The notes: generated by a model not told the origin, from the letters alone. A DNA stretch of 64,000 nucleotides from Rhodosorus marinus (GCA_029953675.1 JAMWBK010000001.1:533001-597000), one strand, 5' to 3'. Numbered from the stretch's first letter, positions 1 through 12,900 are shown. Program-made: numbers and translations.

Positions 1-1230
1 TAAATGGAAACAGGGACTACAGCGGATATGAGGCAGCTGGTATAGGTAAGCTTCTCACTGTAGGTTGCAGGGGAACACCTGATAAGCTCAATACTTCGCT
101 CGTTAGCACTGTCGTTGTTGACCGAGAATCAACCAACACCCCCAACCGTCTCTGGTTCACCTCCGCGGAGGAAGAATTGCTTTCCCGAGGAGCGAACATT
201 CCGGAAAGCAATTCCAGACCAATGTGGATACGCCACGTTCGAACGCGGAAGCATAAAACTCAACGGAGAGAAGACCCGCGAATGATTCTCGCGATCGCGA
301 AAACAGTCTCGAAATCCAAACGAGCGCCTGAACCTCTCAACAAATCGGAATACCTCAATGACTAGCTTCGCAAACCGGTGTGAAACAACGGGCTGCACCG
401 TATTCACAATCGTGAGGTGCCTCGTGGGACACTAAAGTTCCGTACATAACCACCTTGTGGTGGCACATGACTCTAGCAAGCTGCGCAACCCTGATTCTGC
501 GATTTTCCATCACTGTCTTTTATACACCATGTTTACAGTATTTCAGATATCTTAGTGTATAATCAGCAGTACTCGTGAGTTCAAAAAAAATAAAATTCAA
601 AAACGGGCTTATATCGATAAACCGATAATATACGGATTATAAGAAGCAAATATTTCTATATTCATAAATTATACAGTATATACGTTAAAAATATATGAAA
701 AACAGTAGATGGATACCATATTCTGATTTTTAGTGCGGAGGTTTAGGAAGACGAACTGAAACGTTTGTGTTTTATGAAGTTTTATACTGTAGTATAGAGT
801 AGTGTGCGGAGTAAAAGATGATTAGTCTGCACGTTGTTGATCTTGTTCTTGAAGTTTGGGTTTGTAACAGTTGATGGCTGGTAGTGCTGAGGAGGGAGGT
901 GGACGCGAGTTGGGTTTGGATAGGGCCTTTCTGGACTGTCTTGTGTTACTAAAAAATCTGTATTTGGTATCATTGGTTTTTTGGGGGTTCGTTTCTTGCT
1001 GTTCGGCCGTTGAACTCGAACTGAGGGAAACGGAGATCTGGAGGCTTTCCAAAGTCTGTGATAGGCGAACGTTGCCCTTTTTCGATGCTGCTTTGCTGCT
1101 GGTTGTATTTTGCGACTTGAACTGGAGGAAACGACGATTTTTTAGTCTTGAAAGTCTGCGACAGACGTGTACGTGCTTTTCTCGGTTTTGTGGGTTCGCC
1201 GACGTGGAGATTGGCTAGCTTTCTTTTGAA
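1..1230. other. Intergenic region upstream of the carbonic-anhydrase-like gene
   Basis: No gene is supported here. The first 500 bases are of mixed composition with short overlapping frames on both strands. Bases 560-720 are very AT-rich. The last 350 bases are GT-rich and probably hold the promoter and 5' UTR of the gene starting at 1231. They contain a degenerate direct repeat, a motif around GAACTGAGGGAAACG near 1017-1031 that recurs as GAACTGGAGGAAACG near 1119-1133, each followed about 30 bases later by a similar GTCTG(T/C)GA block. A 115-codon frame at 871-1218 has no recognisable domain. Confidence 0.5.
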
Positions 1231-3113
1231 ATGGGTGCCGAGGACGCCTCGATTGAGAACGGTAGGACTTGGTTTATTTTTGGTATTGAGAGAATTGCCC
1301 TGGGGTGATGAATCTGTCTCAAAGGATAATTCGACGCTTCTTCTGTGAATTGCCGTTCTTTAGGTCCTCGGAGGAAGGAGATTGTTGTAGAAGACATTAG
1401 GGTGGTCAATGCTTCTGAGTCAGAGGATCCCAATGAGACGTTGCTGACGACTAATGTCGAGGGGGAAATGAGCATAAATTCGCTCGAGCCCGATGATACA
1501 GCTGTTTTGAAAGAGCTGCCTGCTGACGTGCACGAAACTATGCGGTCAAGTCCTCGTGTCAGGACGATCGACGCCAGCACTGAGTGGCTCGAAGACGATA
1601 TTAGAAAGAAGGAAACTTTGAGAAAGCGTCTTAAGGTATCTACCTTGACTGAAAATCATCTGTGTATGGGAAGAGCCTAGCAGTGTGCGCTGATCATGGT
1701 TCTCCTCACTCGTTTTTTTTCTGTGGAATCAAAAGCGCCTATGTGCTACTTTTGGGTGGTTGATTTTCATATTTCTAGGCGCGTGGACCGTGTTCTACGT
1801 CGTCTTCATGGTCTTCGTTTCGAAAGTTGACAACCTCGGCGCAGATGATTGGGGCTACTCGTTTGAGAAGAACGCCCCACCTGAGGTAAGGATCTTCAAG
1901 TACTAGAGGCTGGGGCTTGGCGTACGGGGAAGGGAGATCTTTCCCTCTGGTGCAAAACCTGCATTGCTGCGTCATTCACAACAATCTCAGCGATAAGTGC
2001 ACTGATCCCTTCACTGCCATGTAGTGGGCAAATCTTGGAGAGGCAAATGCAGAATGTGTATCGACAGCTCAAAGTCCAATCAGCATTTCGGTTTCGGATT
2101 CACTCGCTCGCGGGTCGAGCGCCTTTGAAGACCTCAGCAAAGTTACTAGAGTTCAAACGGGGCAATTTGAAGTGGAGTCGGTTGCTGGTAGGGGTCCTGT
2201 TTATAAATGTCTAGACACCGTTGATGTCAATGGCGAGACGATTATCTCCTGTGGAATTCTGCTATGGAAAACTGTGACCTATTACCTGTATGAGGTACGC
2301 AGTCAGCACGAAGAATAGATAACGATAAATTGAAAGGTGCCAGACCGTAGACCAGCTTATTGCTAACTCGGAATATTGTGCACAACAATTGCAGGTGAGA
2401 GCGCATATTCCCGGCGAGCACGTGGTGAGTGGGGAATCTCTTTCCTTTGAGATGCAATATTTCTTTCAGAACGAGGACGAAACTTTGAGAGCAGCAATAT
2501 CAACCCTCTACAATGCGTTTAATGCGCAGAACTTCACTGCCTTGAATCCGCTCTGGTACGTTCCGCATTTAGCGAGCGCGAGGGCATCAGTTGAACGTCA
2601 AGGCTAAGAAGCACCGTTTTTTTTTGGTTCAAACTTCGTTCTCTCTGATAAAGGTTTTCCCGGCTGAACGAGACTACAGTAAAGCGCTCTGACGAACGGA
2701 CTATCGAGAACATTCAGCTAAATTCTCTCATTGATCTAGACAGCGGGTATTTTCAGTACACCGGGTCGGACACGATTCCCCCCTGCGAGGAGAATGTTGA
2801 ATGGTTCATTCAGACGAACGTTTTCAGCGCGAGTCTTGACCAGGTATGAGATGAGAGATAATCTGAACCGCGGTCCTGAAGGAGCTGGTTGTGCACGGCT
2901 GCCGTTGTGGTTCGCCACTGAAACGCATGCATCTCTTACTTGGGTGGACCTACTCCTCCCGGACACTACTCAGCAAACGTGCTTCTTCTTCGTGTTTTCT
3001 AGGTCAACGCCTTCAGAAAGAGTATTGTGGGTTATCCCGGGAACCGCAGACCGCCCCAGCCATTGAACGGGCGAGTCGTCACGTTGTACGAAGAACTTGT
3101 AGGGGAAGGCTAA
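1231..3113 (+). CDS. Alpha-carbonic-anhydrase-like membrane protein, probably catalytically inactive (7 exons)
   Basis: Exons are 1231-1261, 1364-1627 (or 1635), 1779-1885, 2025-2294, 2395-2555, 2654-2843 and 3003-3113, giving about 377 residues. The N-terminal ~98 residues are acidic and polar and end in a basic stretch. A hydrophobic segment follows (AWTVFYVVFMVFV), so I infer a type II membrane protein with the domain outside the cytosol. The domain has the alpha-CA hallmarks in order: DDWGYSFE, a Cys before QSPISI, IPGEH, GYFQYTGSDTIPPCEE and RPPQPLNGRVV. In the family the zinc is held by HxH plus a third His in E-[LM]-H-x-[VL]-H. Here these read RAH and EMQYFF, so two of three ligands are gone while the following Glu-His and one Thr remain. 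The Cys before QSPI and the Cys in IPPC match the usual disulfide pair. It is therefore more likely a carbonic-anhydrase-related protein with a binding or structural role than a CO2 hydratase. The consensus donor at 1636 shifts the frame; the GT at 1628 restores it. Confidence 0.85.
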
Positions 3114-6100
3114 GGATGCAAGCATTGAAAGGGAGTGGGAACTGCGCTCAGCCAAGTACTAACTAGGCAGCAGAACACGGCGAGACTAGAAAACTTGCTG
3201 TACAGATGACGCGTTGCTGTCACTGCAGGAATCTGACCACTGGAACCCATTGCATTGCAGATCACCCGCAATAGGACGATATCCGCATTCCTGCTCATAA
3301 ATGAGGAAATTCCCCCCCCCCGTGCGAGGCATGTATTCGTTCACTGTGTGAAGTCTTCTAGGAGGCATATCCCGGCTTGTTGAATCCTGCGTCGAAAATA
3401 TGCGGAGCTGCGTGGGGGCTACACTATGGTGTGCTCACCAGTCCTAGCAGAAACCTGAAAAAGTGAAACGGCAGTTTGGAAGCTTTGGCACAACGTGATG
3501 ATGGTTCATATGATTACCAGATGCTCTGAAGGAAGTTTGTTAGCGATTTTGATTAACTTTTAACTTCCATAGAAACTATTGAAATGGATAAAAAGTACTG
3601 GAGGAGTTTGCGAAGCTGCCAGCGATCAACATTCAGCCCTCCAACCTCCTCTCAGACGTTTGGAGAGGAAAACCCCGCAACCAAAAACGGTAGAACCAAG
3701 ACAAGAAAAGGCGAGGATCGCTGTGAACATTCAACCACGTTTCCAGGAGATCTCCATCTCTGGCCATCACTCCTGACCTGCACAAACGTGGAGAGGTGGT
3801 AGTTTCCAACTAGACAACATTTTTACAATATGGTTTGGTGAACTGTTTGCTTCATTTTTGTCCGATTTTTCTTCTGTTCTTAGTCCGTTCCTCACTGAAG
3901 AGCCACACGCTTACCTATCATCTCTCCATCACCGAAAAAAGAAGAAGAAAAGAATCCAGCTTCGGGCACCGAAACAAGTTTCCGAAAACAATTTACACGC
4001 CAATTGGCAAAATCCGCATTTGTCGTCTCCTTGTGGATTTGTTTTTGTGTTTTTCATGTCTCCGCCCAGTCCCAATTTTTTTTCTGATCACGAGGTCGAC
4101 CATTACCTTTGTCAGCAAACGAAAAAAAGAAAAATTGGCTGGGTGAGGATACGGACCCATATCCCTACCCCCCAATGCTTCAGTTTTCTACCATGCAATC
4201 CACAATATTTACTAGTCCACTATCACCACAATCGTAATTTTACTAGTCCACCGCCACTAATCTTTTAGATTTCCTAAATCTCTATCTCGAGACTAACCGC
4301 AGAGAACCCATCCCCACCAGTGGGATCTCATTCACTTTCTCAACTAATAATATTTTCACAAAAAATAGAAGAGTTCACTTCAGACAATACCCCTCCCACA
4401 AGCCCCTGTGATAACAACATTTTCCTCCAAGAAAGGTCTAGGTTTATACCATCCCAAACATTTCTGGGCACAAGCAGAGGGGACGGTACTAAAAACTCAT
4501 GAGAGAAATTTTCTTCGGTTAAACCAAAAACCAATATTACTAATATACTAATTTGTCAATATTTAATCCCGCACAAAAAATCAAAATATATTTTAGAGAG
4601 GATCTATTTGTTCACAAGACAAACGTTTCAGGTAAAAAAAAGAAGTGCAGAAGCGCAGGTGCTGGTGAAGAACCTCTGTTTACGACAAAGATGTGTCCGC
4701 GGCCCATTACGGCAGAGGGTTCCGCTTCTTGTAAGACGTCACACGTGTAAAAAGTCCTTTTTCAGCTTTCCCGATAGCCAAACTCATGAATATTGAATTG
4801 AAAAAAGTGTTTTTGCGAAGCTCGCATAACTTACAATCGGAGTTGACTATTTTTGCTAGAAACTACCCATCTTGTGCTAGAGCCTCCCTTACCTGAGACA
4901 AATTTACTAACGACATAATATTTTGAGAAATATTTACCGCTGGGTTCTTTTTAGCGATGAGATTGGACAAAAGTTGGATGAACGATAGAAAATTGTGATA
5001 GGTTGATTGGGTGATTGGTAAATTATTTTAGCTTAAGTAAATACAAAAATTAGCTTATTTTTATTTTACTGGCTATGGTAGGTTTTAACAAATAAAAGTT
5101 GGTTTGTTGTTAAGCGGAAGTTGCTATGGTGCAATCGGAAGCCTCCACAGACTTTTGACCTGGAAAAATTTAGAAAACTTCTGGACATTTGTAATACTAG
5201 CCAACAAAATGATACCCTTTTTTTCGGCTTGTTTGCCGGCTTTTTTTTTTTTTTTGCCGTTTCGTCTAGAGGAAGGTGCGTGTTTTGCGAGGCAGAAAAA
5301 AAACAAACAACGGAATCGCGGGATTGGGTATCATTCTATTTTTTTTCACTGCCAGTTGCGGGCAGTGTGACTCTTCGACGCGCTAACTGTTGTCAGTTAC
5401 GAAGTCCATCTCTCCCCATGACTGGAGGAGGTGAGCGTTTCATAGCGTTTCATTGGCGTTTCTTCGTTCGGTATCTTTCTTTTTTCCGTTGTGGATTTTT
5501 CTTTTTTGTACTCATGGGAATTTGGCTTATATACAATTTTAGCATTGAGTGTTCTATTGTTGGGACATAAGCGCGAAGCAATGGTTTTTCATTTGTATTA
5601 CTAAGCGACAGTTTCTTCTAGACAGGTCGTTCACTGATTTTCCAAGACGTTGTCGCAACCACAACCTTCGCAACCGCTCCCAACAACCCTTCGCTCGGCC
5701 TTCTCCCAACGTTTGGAATTCCAGGATATTAGGATAATCTCGATTTGCATGCAAAAAGAAGTTTCTCCACGAACGCGTTGAGAAGGAAGTTTCCTCTGTT
5801 CTCTTTCTTTTTTCGGAGGTGAGAACATGGAGCGCCCTGCTGCACGCACAATGTCGTGCAAGGAACCGTGCCGAAAGATCCTGAGGGTTAGAAACGCATG
5901 CCAAGCTGCTAGCTGGATTGGATAGAAAGGTGGCAAGCAATAGTTCAATGGAAATATAAAATAGGATTAGTTTACTGAACGGTGACAGCTCCTCCTTCAC
6001 TAAGGAAACTGATTCACAATAGATAGTACAGGGAATGATATGCGAAGCTTCGATCAAGGCGAAACACCAGTCCGGCTCAGCAGCGCTAGTGCTACCCTCA

Positions 6101-6163
6101 CCGGACTGGTGCGCGCGGAATCGGGCGATATGCCACACCAATCGATCTAAGAAAGTCAGTTGC
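3114..6163. other. Intergenic region, no supported gene
   Basis: Noncoding in appearance, becoming strongly AT-rich with poly(A), poly(T) and short poly(C) runs (for example near 3311-3320 and 5240-5255). Several 60-150-codon frames occur but none shows a domain, and their composition follows the local homopolymer bias. A 195-codon minus-strand frame at 5554-6141 ends 22 bases before the stop of the next gene and may only reflect its 3' UTR. The two flanking genes are convergent. Confidence 0.5.
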
Positions 6164-6916
6164 TCACGATTGTGATGTAGGCAAAGACACTGTCTTCCCC
6201 TTCAAGAACCTTCTCGAGTTGGTCTTGGAGTAGTACCGACAAGATGCTTTCGTCGGACATGCTCCCGAGCAGTGCGTACATTCCCAGTTCACCAGTCTTA
6301 CTTCCCAGTCATCCCACTGACCGAAGATTTTCTCAATGCACGGTCTGCAGAAGACTTTTCTACAAGTCCCGTAGTTGATGTTTTTGCATGCTATTCTCTC
6401 TGCCTTAGGAAGCCTCCCACAGAAGTGACAGAACTTTGAAGGTGTAGCGTTCTTCCACCTCTTGAACTGTTTTCTCTCCGGAATAGGACTGAGCTCTGCC
6501 GTCCGGACTGGTTGCGGCGATAGTGCTTCTGGGGTTTCGTCACCCGCTGGAGGCGTCATTGCTCGGGGACTCACATCTTCCAATTCAAAGCTGGAATCCA
6601 TGCCGTCCAAACTTGCAGTTGAACCTCTCGATGAGTCCCCTGCGGAGAACATTGAAATTTTCTGAAGCACGGACGAGGTTGACTCTGATCCGAACAAAAA
6701 GGATTCTTCCTTCAAAATGTTCATCTCGTCCTTCGCGTATGTCTTTGAGGAGATCGACTCGGTGTCCAGTTCCAACTCCGTAGTGATGTCTTCCAGTAGT
6801 GCCGGCAGTATTTGAAACCCTGGCTCAGACAGAGTCCGCGGACATCGATCGACGTGCTTCTGAGGAAATCCAGTCCCGTGTAGAATCTCAGTTAACTGCT
6901 CCGCAAACAAATCCAT
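6164..6916 (-). CDS. Protein with a CDCA7-type (4CXXC_R1-like) C-terminal zinc-binding domain
   Basis: Single exon of 250 codons. Residues 1-155 are acidic, Ser/Glu/Pro-rich and of low complexity, with no fold I recognise. The C-terminal ~90 residues are cysteine-rich: CHFC, then CKNINYGTC, RKVFCRPCIEKIFG, WECTHCSGAC, and further Cys and basic residues. The spacing and the aromatic-Cys-x2-Cys-x6-Gly and Trp-x-Cys-x2-Cys-x3-Cys patterns resemble the zf-4CXXC_R1 domain of CDCA7. In animals and plants CDCA7 binds chromatin or hemimethylated DNA and recruits the HELLS/DDM1 remodeler. The loop between the second and third Cys groups differs from animal CDCA7, so this may be a divergent member. Nuclear location is an inference. 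The start is the first ATG after an in-frame stop. A short CpG-type or remodeler partner is not in the window. Confidence 0.65.
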   Translation of the reverse strand: MDLFAEQLTEILHGTGFPQKHVDRCPRTLSEPGFQILPALLEDITTELELDTESISSKTYAKDEMNILKEESFLFGSESTSSVLQKISMFSAGDSSRGSTASLDGMDSSFELEDVSPRAMTPPAGDETPEALSPQPVRTAELSPIPERKQFKRWKNATPSKFCHFCGRLPKAERIACKNINYGTCRKVFCRPCIEKIFGQWDDWEVRLVNWECTHCSGACPTKASCRYYSKTNSRRFLKGKTVSLPTSQS

Positions 6917-9900
6917 CGTGTACCCGTTCCTTCCTCAACCAGTGAACCGATGAAAACTCCCACGTCTTCTTCTCCACTAGCAACCAAACATTTCAGCTTG
7001 GCTCTCCAGAGTCCTCGCCCACCTCCGCACCCCTCCCTGTCAAAGAGTTTCCCTTATGTAGTACCAGCGCCCTATCTGAAAAGCCGAGCGTGAGCTCAAA
7101 AAAAAAAAAAAAAAGGCGGCACAAATCGTGATGTCAGGAGAGTGTCCATCTGACGGATTTTTTTTTACAATATACAAACGAACCGGAGTCTCCAAAAACC
7201 CTCCCCACCCCTTTTTAGCTTCCGAACGAAAACTTCTGTTTCGTTTTTAGATGGGGGACAGATTTTCACGTCGACATTTCTAATGAGCCAAAACGGCAGA
7301 ACTTGATATAGGAGGGAGGGAGCCTAAAATTTTCCTCGGAACCGGAGCTGGGTATAAGTAGCAAAAATATTCGCAATAAACATGAACTATCGTTTTTAAT
7401 ATTTTACCCATTGCTACCACCCGAAATATTCACTTCAACATGATATCTTTTTCCATAAACATTTAACCGTTCTTTTACTTGTGTACTCTCCGAGGACCAG
7501 CCCCTACCCCCAAATAGAACCAACCCTGAGTCACAAGACCATCGAAAATCATGGATTTTCAGGAATGGAAGTTTTTGGAAATTCATTTGATTGGTGAAAA
7601 ACATGAGTAATGATAGAAACTGCAAAGGCTGTCTAAGATTAATAACAATTCAACTATATCGATCGCAAAATCCGGAAGCCATCTGGGCAAGTTTTCGAGA
7701 CCAATCTACTTGGGAGACCCTTTGAGCATTTTGTATTAGGGAACGATGGAAAAAAATAATTCATTTCCAAACCCCCCCCTGGAATGAAAAAGTGAAAATT
7801 GGGAGCATTGAATATTAGCAAATTACAATACTTTACCCCCTACTGAAAGTTGGGCTGTGAAAAATTATGTGTTCAATTGGCAATCTGCTTCAGGTTCTTT
7901 TCCCGTTGTTTTCATATTTCATGAGATAGAAAAATGCAAAACCCAACCCCCCCCCCGGGACAGATCCGTCGGATGTGAAACGTACGTTTTTACAAGAGCC
8001 GGATTTATGTCCATGTAGACCTCTCACGTTTAACGCATGGGACGGCGGGGGCCGGTTTGTGGGGGGGGGAGGAGGGGGGGAAGGGGTTTTTAAAACAAAA
8101 CAACTCGACCTGACTACAAAGAATATTTCCTTTTACAGGAATTTTTGTTGAAGTAGCGGAAAAAAAATGTTTTGGGGGTCCGTGAACAATAAATGAAGAT
8201 ATCATCGAAGTTTTGAAGACTTTCATTCAAAAATTGTGGGACATGCACAAAATTTTCGTCCTCGGCCAACACTGAATACGAAAATTTTGCCAACGGAAAC
8301 GAAAATGTCGTTTTCGTCCAATATCTCCGCTGCATTATTTATCGACATTATCCCGCTTTCCAAAAATCGAATCATGATGACGGAAAACACTTATTCTCAG
8401 GCCGTGGATCGGCGCAACTGCCTGAGAATTTTGTGCCAGCTCTCGCGGCAAAAAGCTCTTCGTGGACAAGTCGTTGTATATTTATAAACTATTCAATATA
8501 TCTCATCCCTCGAACTACCCAAATATAAAATAGAATTTGAACTTTTTGGGTTGGCCATCATGCAACCCCCCGCCCACTGAGGTTCCCTCAGATGTGAAAC
8601 TTACTTTTTAGAATTACTTGGATTTCTTTGGTGAATGGCGACGCAGACATGGAGGACGCATCTCGTTCACATCCAAACTGACAACTTACAGGAAATTTTA
8701 CAGATGAGTCGATGGAGGGGGGGTTGTTAGGACGAGAGGCCCCGCGTCTCTATGAAACCGAAAAAAGGATGAACGGACAATTCTCTCGTAATTGTAAACA
8801 CTAGTCAGTGCGGCTGCCGACTCACTTTCTTCCTTTTTTTTACGGTGCTAGTTGCAAAATGCGGCCTAAAAGCTTTGTTCCTCCCATGCATGTGGGGGGC
8901 CCTCATTCAATTTTTTTTCTGGGGTTAGGTTCGGCTGGTCCCAGCAAATCTCGTGAAAACTCATAGAAAATATCAATTCATGCCAACCTTTCTGGTCCAG
9001 CATTTAAGGATAAACCAAAAACACGATCAGTGGTGGATCCGATGTAGACGACTGGGAATATAATACTTGGGCGTGTGTCCAGTCGATTTAGACTTTTTGC
9101 ACCTGTTTGGGGTATGGATATGCATATGCAAGCAGTAGTAGCAAATTGGGAACTTTGATCATGGGTTTCCCGCGTTTGCGTTTCCCCAAAACGTGTGTTA
9201 CGCATCATCTCGATCAACTCCAAGTGGAGCGACTGCTCTTCTAAACCTTCGACCAACTCCAAGTGGATCTATAATTTTCCCAAAATTTCGATCAACGCGT
9301 GAGAAATGCTCAGCGCTACAGTGCTGGGTTAGGTTCTCGAACCCGGGATGATCCTAACCCACGAAGGCTTCCTTCTGAGGATAACTTGATCGTCCTTGCT
9401 TCCAACCTGAGGGGCCGAACCCGATTGCGGAAATCAAACACCGCTGTCCTGTGCCGGGACCATCAGAATGGATCCCTTCTAGCTCGAGCTGATCTGCAAC
9501 TTGCATGGCTTACCTTTTCTATTTGCAAGCCATTAAAACTATTGATTGGGAGGTTTTGGAACCCATTTTCATCCTCCCCTGTTTTGTGATAGCAAACGAT
9601 CAGCGTCTCGTCCTTGCTCGCAATGGGAGCGCGGTCAGAGATGAAACCGAAAAAGTCCATCATAGGGAACTGGACACGTCCATACGGCACATATTCCGAG
9701 AAGTCAAAAATGCTAATATCGTGAAGATTCAATGTCAAAACGGAAGATCATAGTTTTCGGGGGTTGTGTGACCGCTGGTTGTTGCACCCCCTATTGCAAC
9801 ACCCCAAAAACTCAAAAAATAAAAATATATTCATTCATCAACAGCTAGACAAGCAAAAAAAACTTTCCGAAGAAAAAAAAAGAAGAAGAAGGCAGAGCCC

Positions 9901-12900
9901 CCCCCCCAAAAAAAAAAATATTTTCGAGGCGAAAACGATGCCCTTTATTCACCAGTACACATCAGACAGATCTTATTCTACAACTTGCAAGAAACATTTT
10001 TTTCATATAAGCCCTATTCGGGACAGAAAAACCCTTTTCTTGATGAAATAAAATCACCTAACGTTTTCATTCGCTCTCACCGTTTTTTAATTAATTTTCT
10101 CCAGATGGACGCCCTCTCGCGACTTGGCCAAAATTTACAAAATTCACCTTTCTGATATTTCGTCCAAAAAGAAAAAAAATTACCTCGCGACTCTTGGGAA
10201 CAATTCTTCCGCGGTCAATTATTTTTCGTGGACTTTTCAGTTCTACAATTCCCTCAGTTCTATCAATTTTTACCATTGGGGCCGTCCGGCAGGAGCCAAA
10301 ATGTCTTTTTTCCGCACCCATATGCGTTTCGTAGCATGCCACGAAACCATGTTGACCTCCACCAACCAATTTATTAGGAGGCCTATTTCTAGATGAGAAA
10401 TATATCTATTTCTATGAGAATTTCTAAATATCTTATAATTATACAATATATTTCAATCAAAAATCCTTTATGATGAATATTAAGATCACTCCGTATTTGA
10501 ACATGGTTTTAATCTGTGTTGGATAGATTATGAAACCATCCAGCACAGATCCTAACCATATTCATAGTACGGGGCCGGAATGGCTCTCAAACTGGAAATA
10601 GAGAAGCAATTCGTGAATCCGATTCGGTTTTTTTAGTAGCTTCCGGTACTAACAGTTTATATAAAAATTCAAAAAACACATATTTTATTGCTCGAGATTA
10701 GATGCTGATTTGGCGGGAGCTCTGATGCCTTTGACAAATAGTTATCTATGAAAAACAATGGCCATGGCTTACTGACCAAGAAATGAATCGTTACCGTACT
10801 GGGGATAAATTCCTGCCTTTTTCCTTGCTCACTGATGTAGAAGTGTATTTGAGAGAATAGTGTTTTTGGGCTTTTAGAATCTTTAATGAATATAAACGAA
10901 CCTCAAGCAATTGCGAAAAAACTTTGGAGCTTTTTTCGCTTTGGGAGGCCATCCCTTCTAGGTTTTTTAGATTTTTAGGGAACTTTTTTTAAAAACTTCT
11001 CTGCAACCCTTTGGGTCCGACCGAGTTGTTCAAAACGAATGTCAAAGCTTGTGCTTGGTTGGTTTTTAGGGGGGCGCGTGTCTTGTAAGTCGCCCGACAG
11101 TAAGCATTTTGCCGTTTCGTGTATGCGGTTTTCTTTCTTCAACGTGATGGCTGTAACGGCTGCTGTGAAGGTGAGAAAATTTCGGTTACGGTTACGTAAA
11201 ATGTATCGACCTTTCGCCAAACTCTTCGAAAGGGAAGCGTCAACTCCACCCTTGTGGGAGTTCCAAGGACAATAACTACATAGCATATGGAAAAGGCTGT
11301 TCACTACTTTCCAATTCCCTACCCCCCCCCTCCCCCCTCGTGCGGAAAACCGGTGCACTTGTCGAGGAGGGTTTCTTCTCAGAGAGGTGTTGGATTTTGG
11401 TCGCGGCCCCCAGTCTCTGCCTGTTGTGGAGAGAAGACCTCCACAGTCTCCTCGACGCCTCCAAAACAAGAGTGGTTATTGCTAACAAATGGATCCCATA
11501 TGCAGGCAGGGATAACCCCCTTGTTTACCCTGCTCCTATCCAGCTATCACGGTCAGCCTAAACGAACCGTCCTTCGTCCCGGCCTGCTAAGAAGAAGTCA
11601 TTCTATCTTCCCTTACTTTCTATCCCGTAGCGTAGATTACTCTACCTATTTCTATCTGGTGAGGGGGGGTTGATCGCGCAAAATATGCTGATGGTCAAAC
11701 ACGGGAGTGTCCCCTTCGGAAGCTACCCCTCTTACAATCCAATCCTCGAGAAGCCCAAAATGCGGACGCAACCCTAGAATGCTGATGGTCAACAGCTATC
11801 AAACATCAAGTGTCCGAGAAACGTAGCACGGACAATCGAATCAGTAAAAAGAACCTTAGTGCAATCGCTTTTGGTGAATACAACTTTTTGTTAGCGACCA
11901 CGATGCAGCCGCGGAAAGTGATGTCGAAGTCCACCCTTCTTGTGGTCCATACATTTACTGAGAGCTATAGCACGACCTCGTTTCGCACGAAACAGGGCCC
12001 AACTAGGGACCCTACGTTGCGGCTTTTAGGCCAACCATTTGCTTCACTACCGATTTTAGGATCCAAGTCATATATGAAAATATAAAGACCCCAGGGCCGA
12101 ACCCGTGCGGAACACACAAACACCCCTCAAACACGCACAGATGAGCAGCAAAAGCGACCAACCATGAAGTTCATAACCGACTTTAGGAGCCAGGCCATAA
12201 ATGAAGAAATACCAAAAAAAAAGACCCCCCCCCCATGCCGAACCCGGCCGGACACACAAACATCCCAAAAAGCATCCACGGATGAGCAGCAAAATTCGCA
12301 TCGACCGTTTCTTCTTTTGTTTTGTTCGTCGTTTTTTTGCCTTTTCTCATCTGTCATTCTCTCAAAACTAAATCTAAATGAATATGAGGGGGTGGTGGAG
12401 GGGGTGTTTTGTGACGATCACGATCTTCCTTTTTCTCTTTTTTTACAACCGATGATTCAGTTGGTCCGTCGCCAAAATGCTGAGCAACCGTTTTTTTTGT
12501 TCTTCTGCAGGTCGAAGTTGATTAGGTTGTGGGAAGAAGAATACGAAAACATGATATCGATCCCTCCCTCCAAAATATGTATATATATGTATTCCCTTTG
12601 GAGAGAAGGGGAGTGAGATGATGGGAAAGAGCGCGAGAAAAAGGGGGTGAGGGGGGTATCCTTGTTCTAAGGTATGCTGGTGATCTGGCCTTCCTTTTTT
12701 ATAAAGTTCGATAAAAAGAAGAAATCTACAGTTTGCTTTTTGCCTACCACGATTGCCATCTCGTACATCTTCTTTGATGAGGGTGAGAAAACGAGTGGGA
12801 ACCGCTCGTAGAAAAACCTAATTTGCCGTTTCATATCGTAGGGGGGTAGTAAACGATAGATTAGATTGAGGATAATTGAGAAAAAAGAGAATGGTCGATC

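Noticed and set aside
871-1218. 115-codon plus-strand frame before the CA-like gene
   Set aside because: It lies over a degenerate GT-rich repeat. The spliced start at 1231 gives a better N-terminus and this frame has no recognisable features.
5554-6141. 195-codon minus-strand open frame
   Set aside because: No domain, mixed composition, and it sits just downstream of the zinc-binding protein gene, so it is more likely 3' UTR.
9320-9360. Possible tRNA T-arm (TTCTCGAACCCGGG)
   Set aside because: No matching anticodon or acceptor stems could be drawn on either strand.
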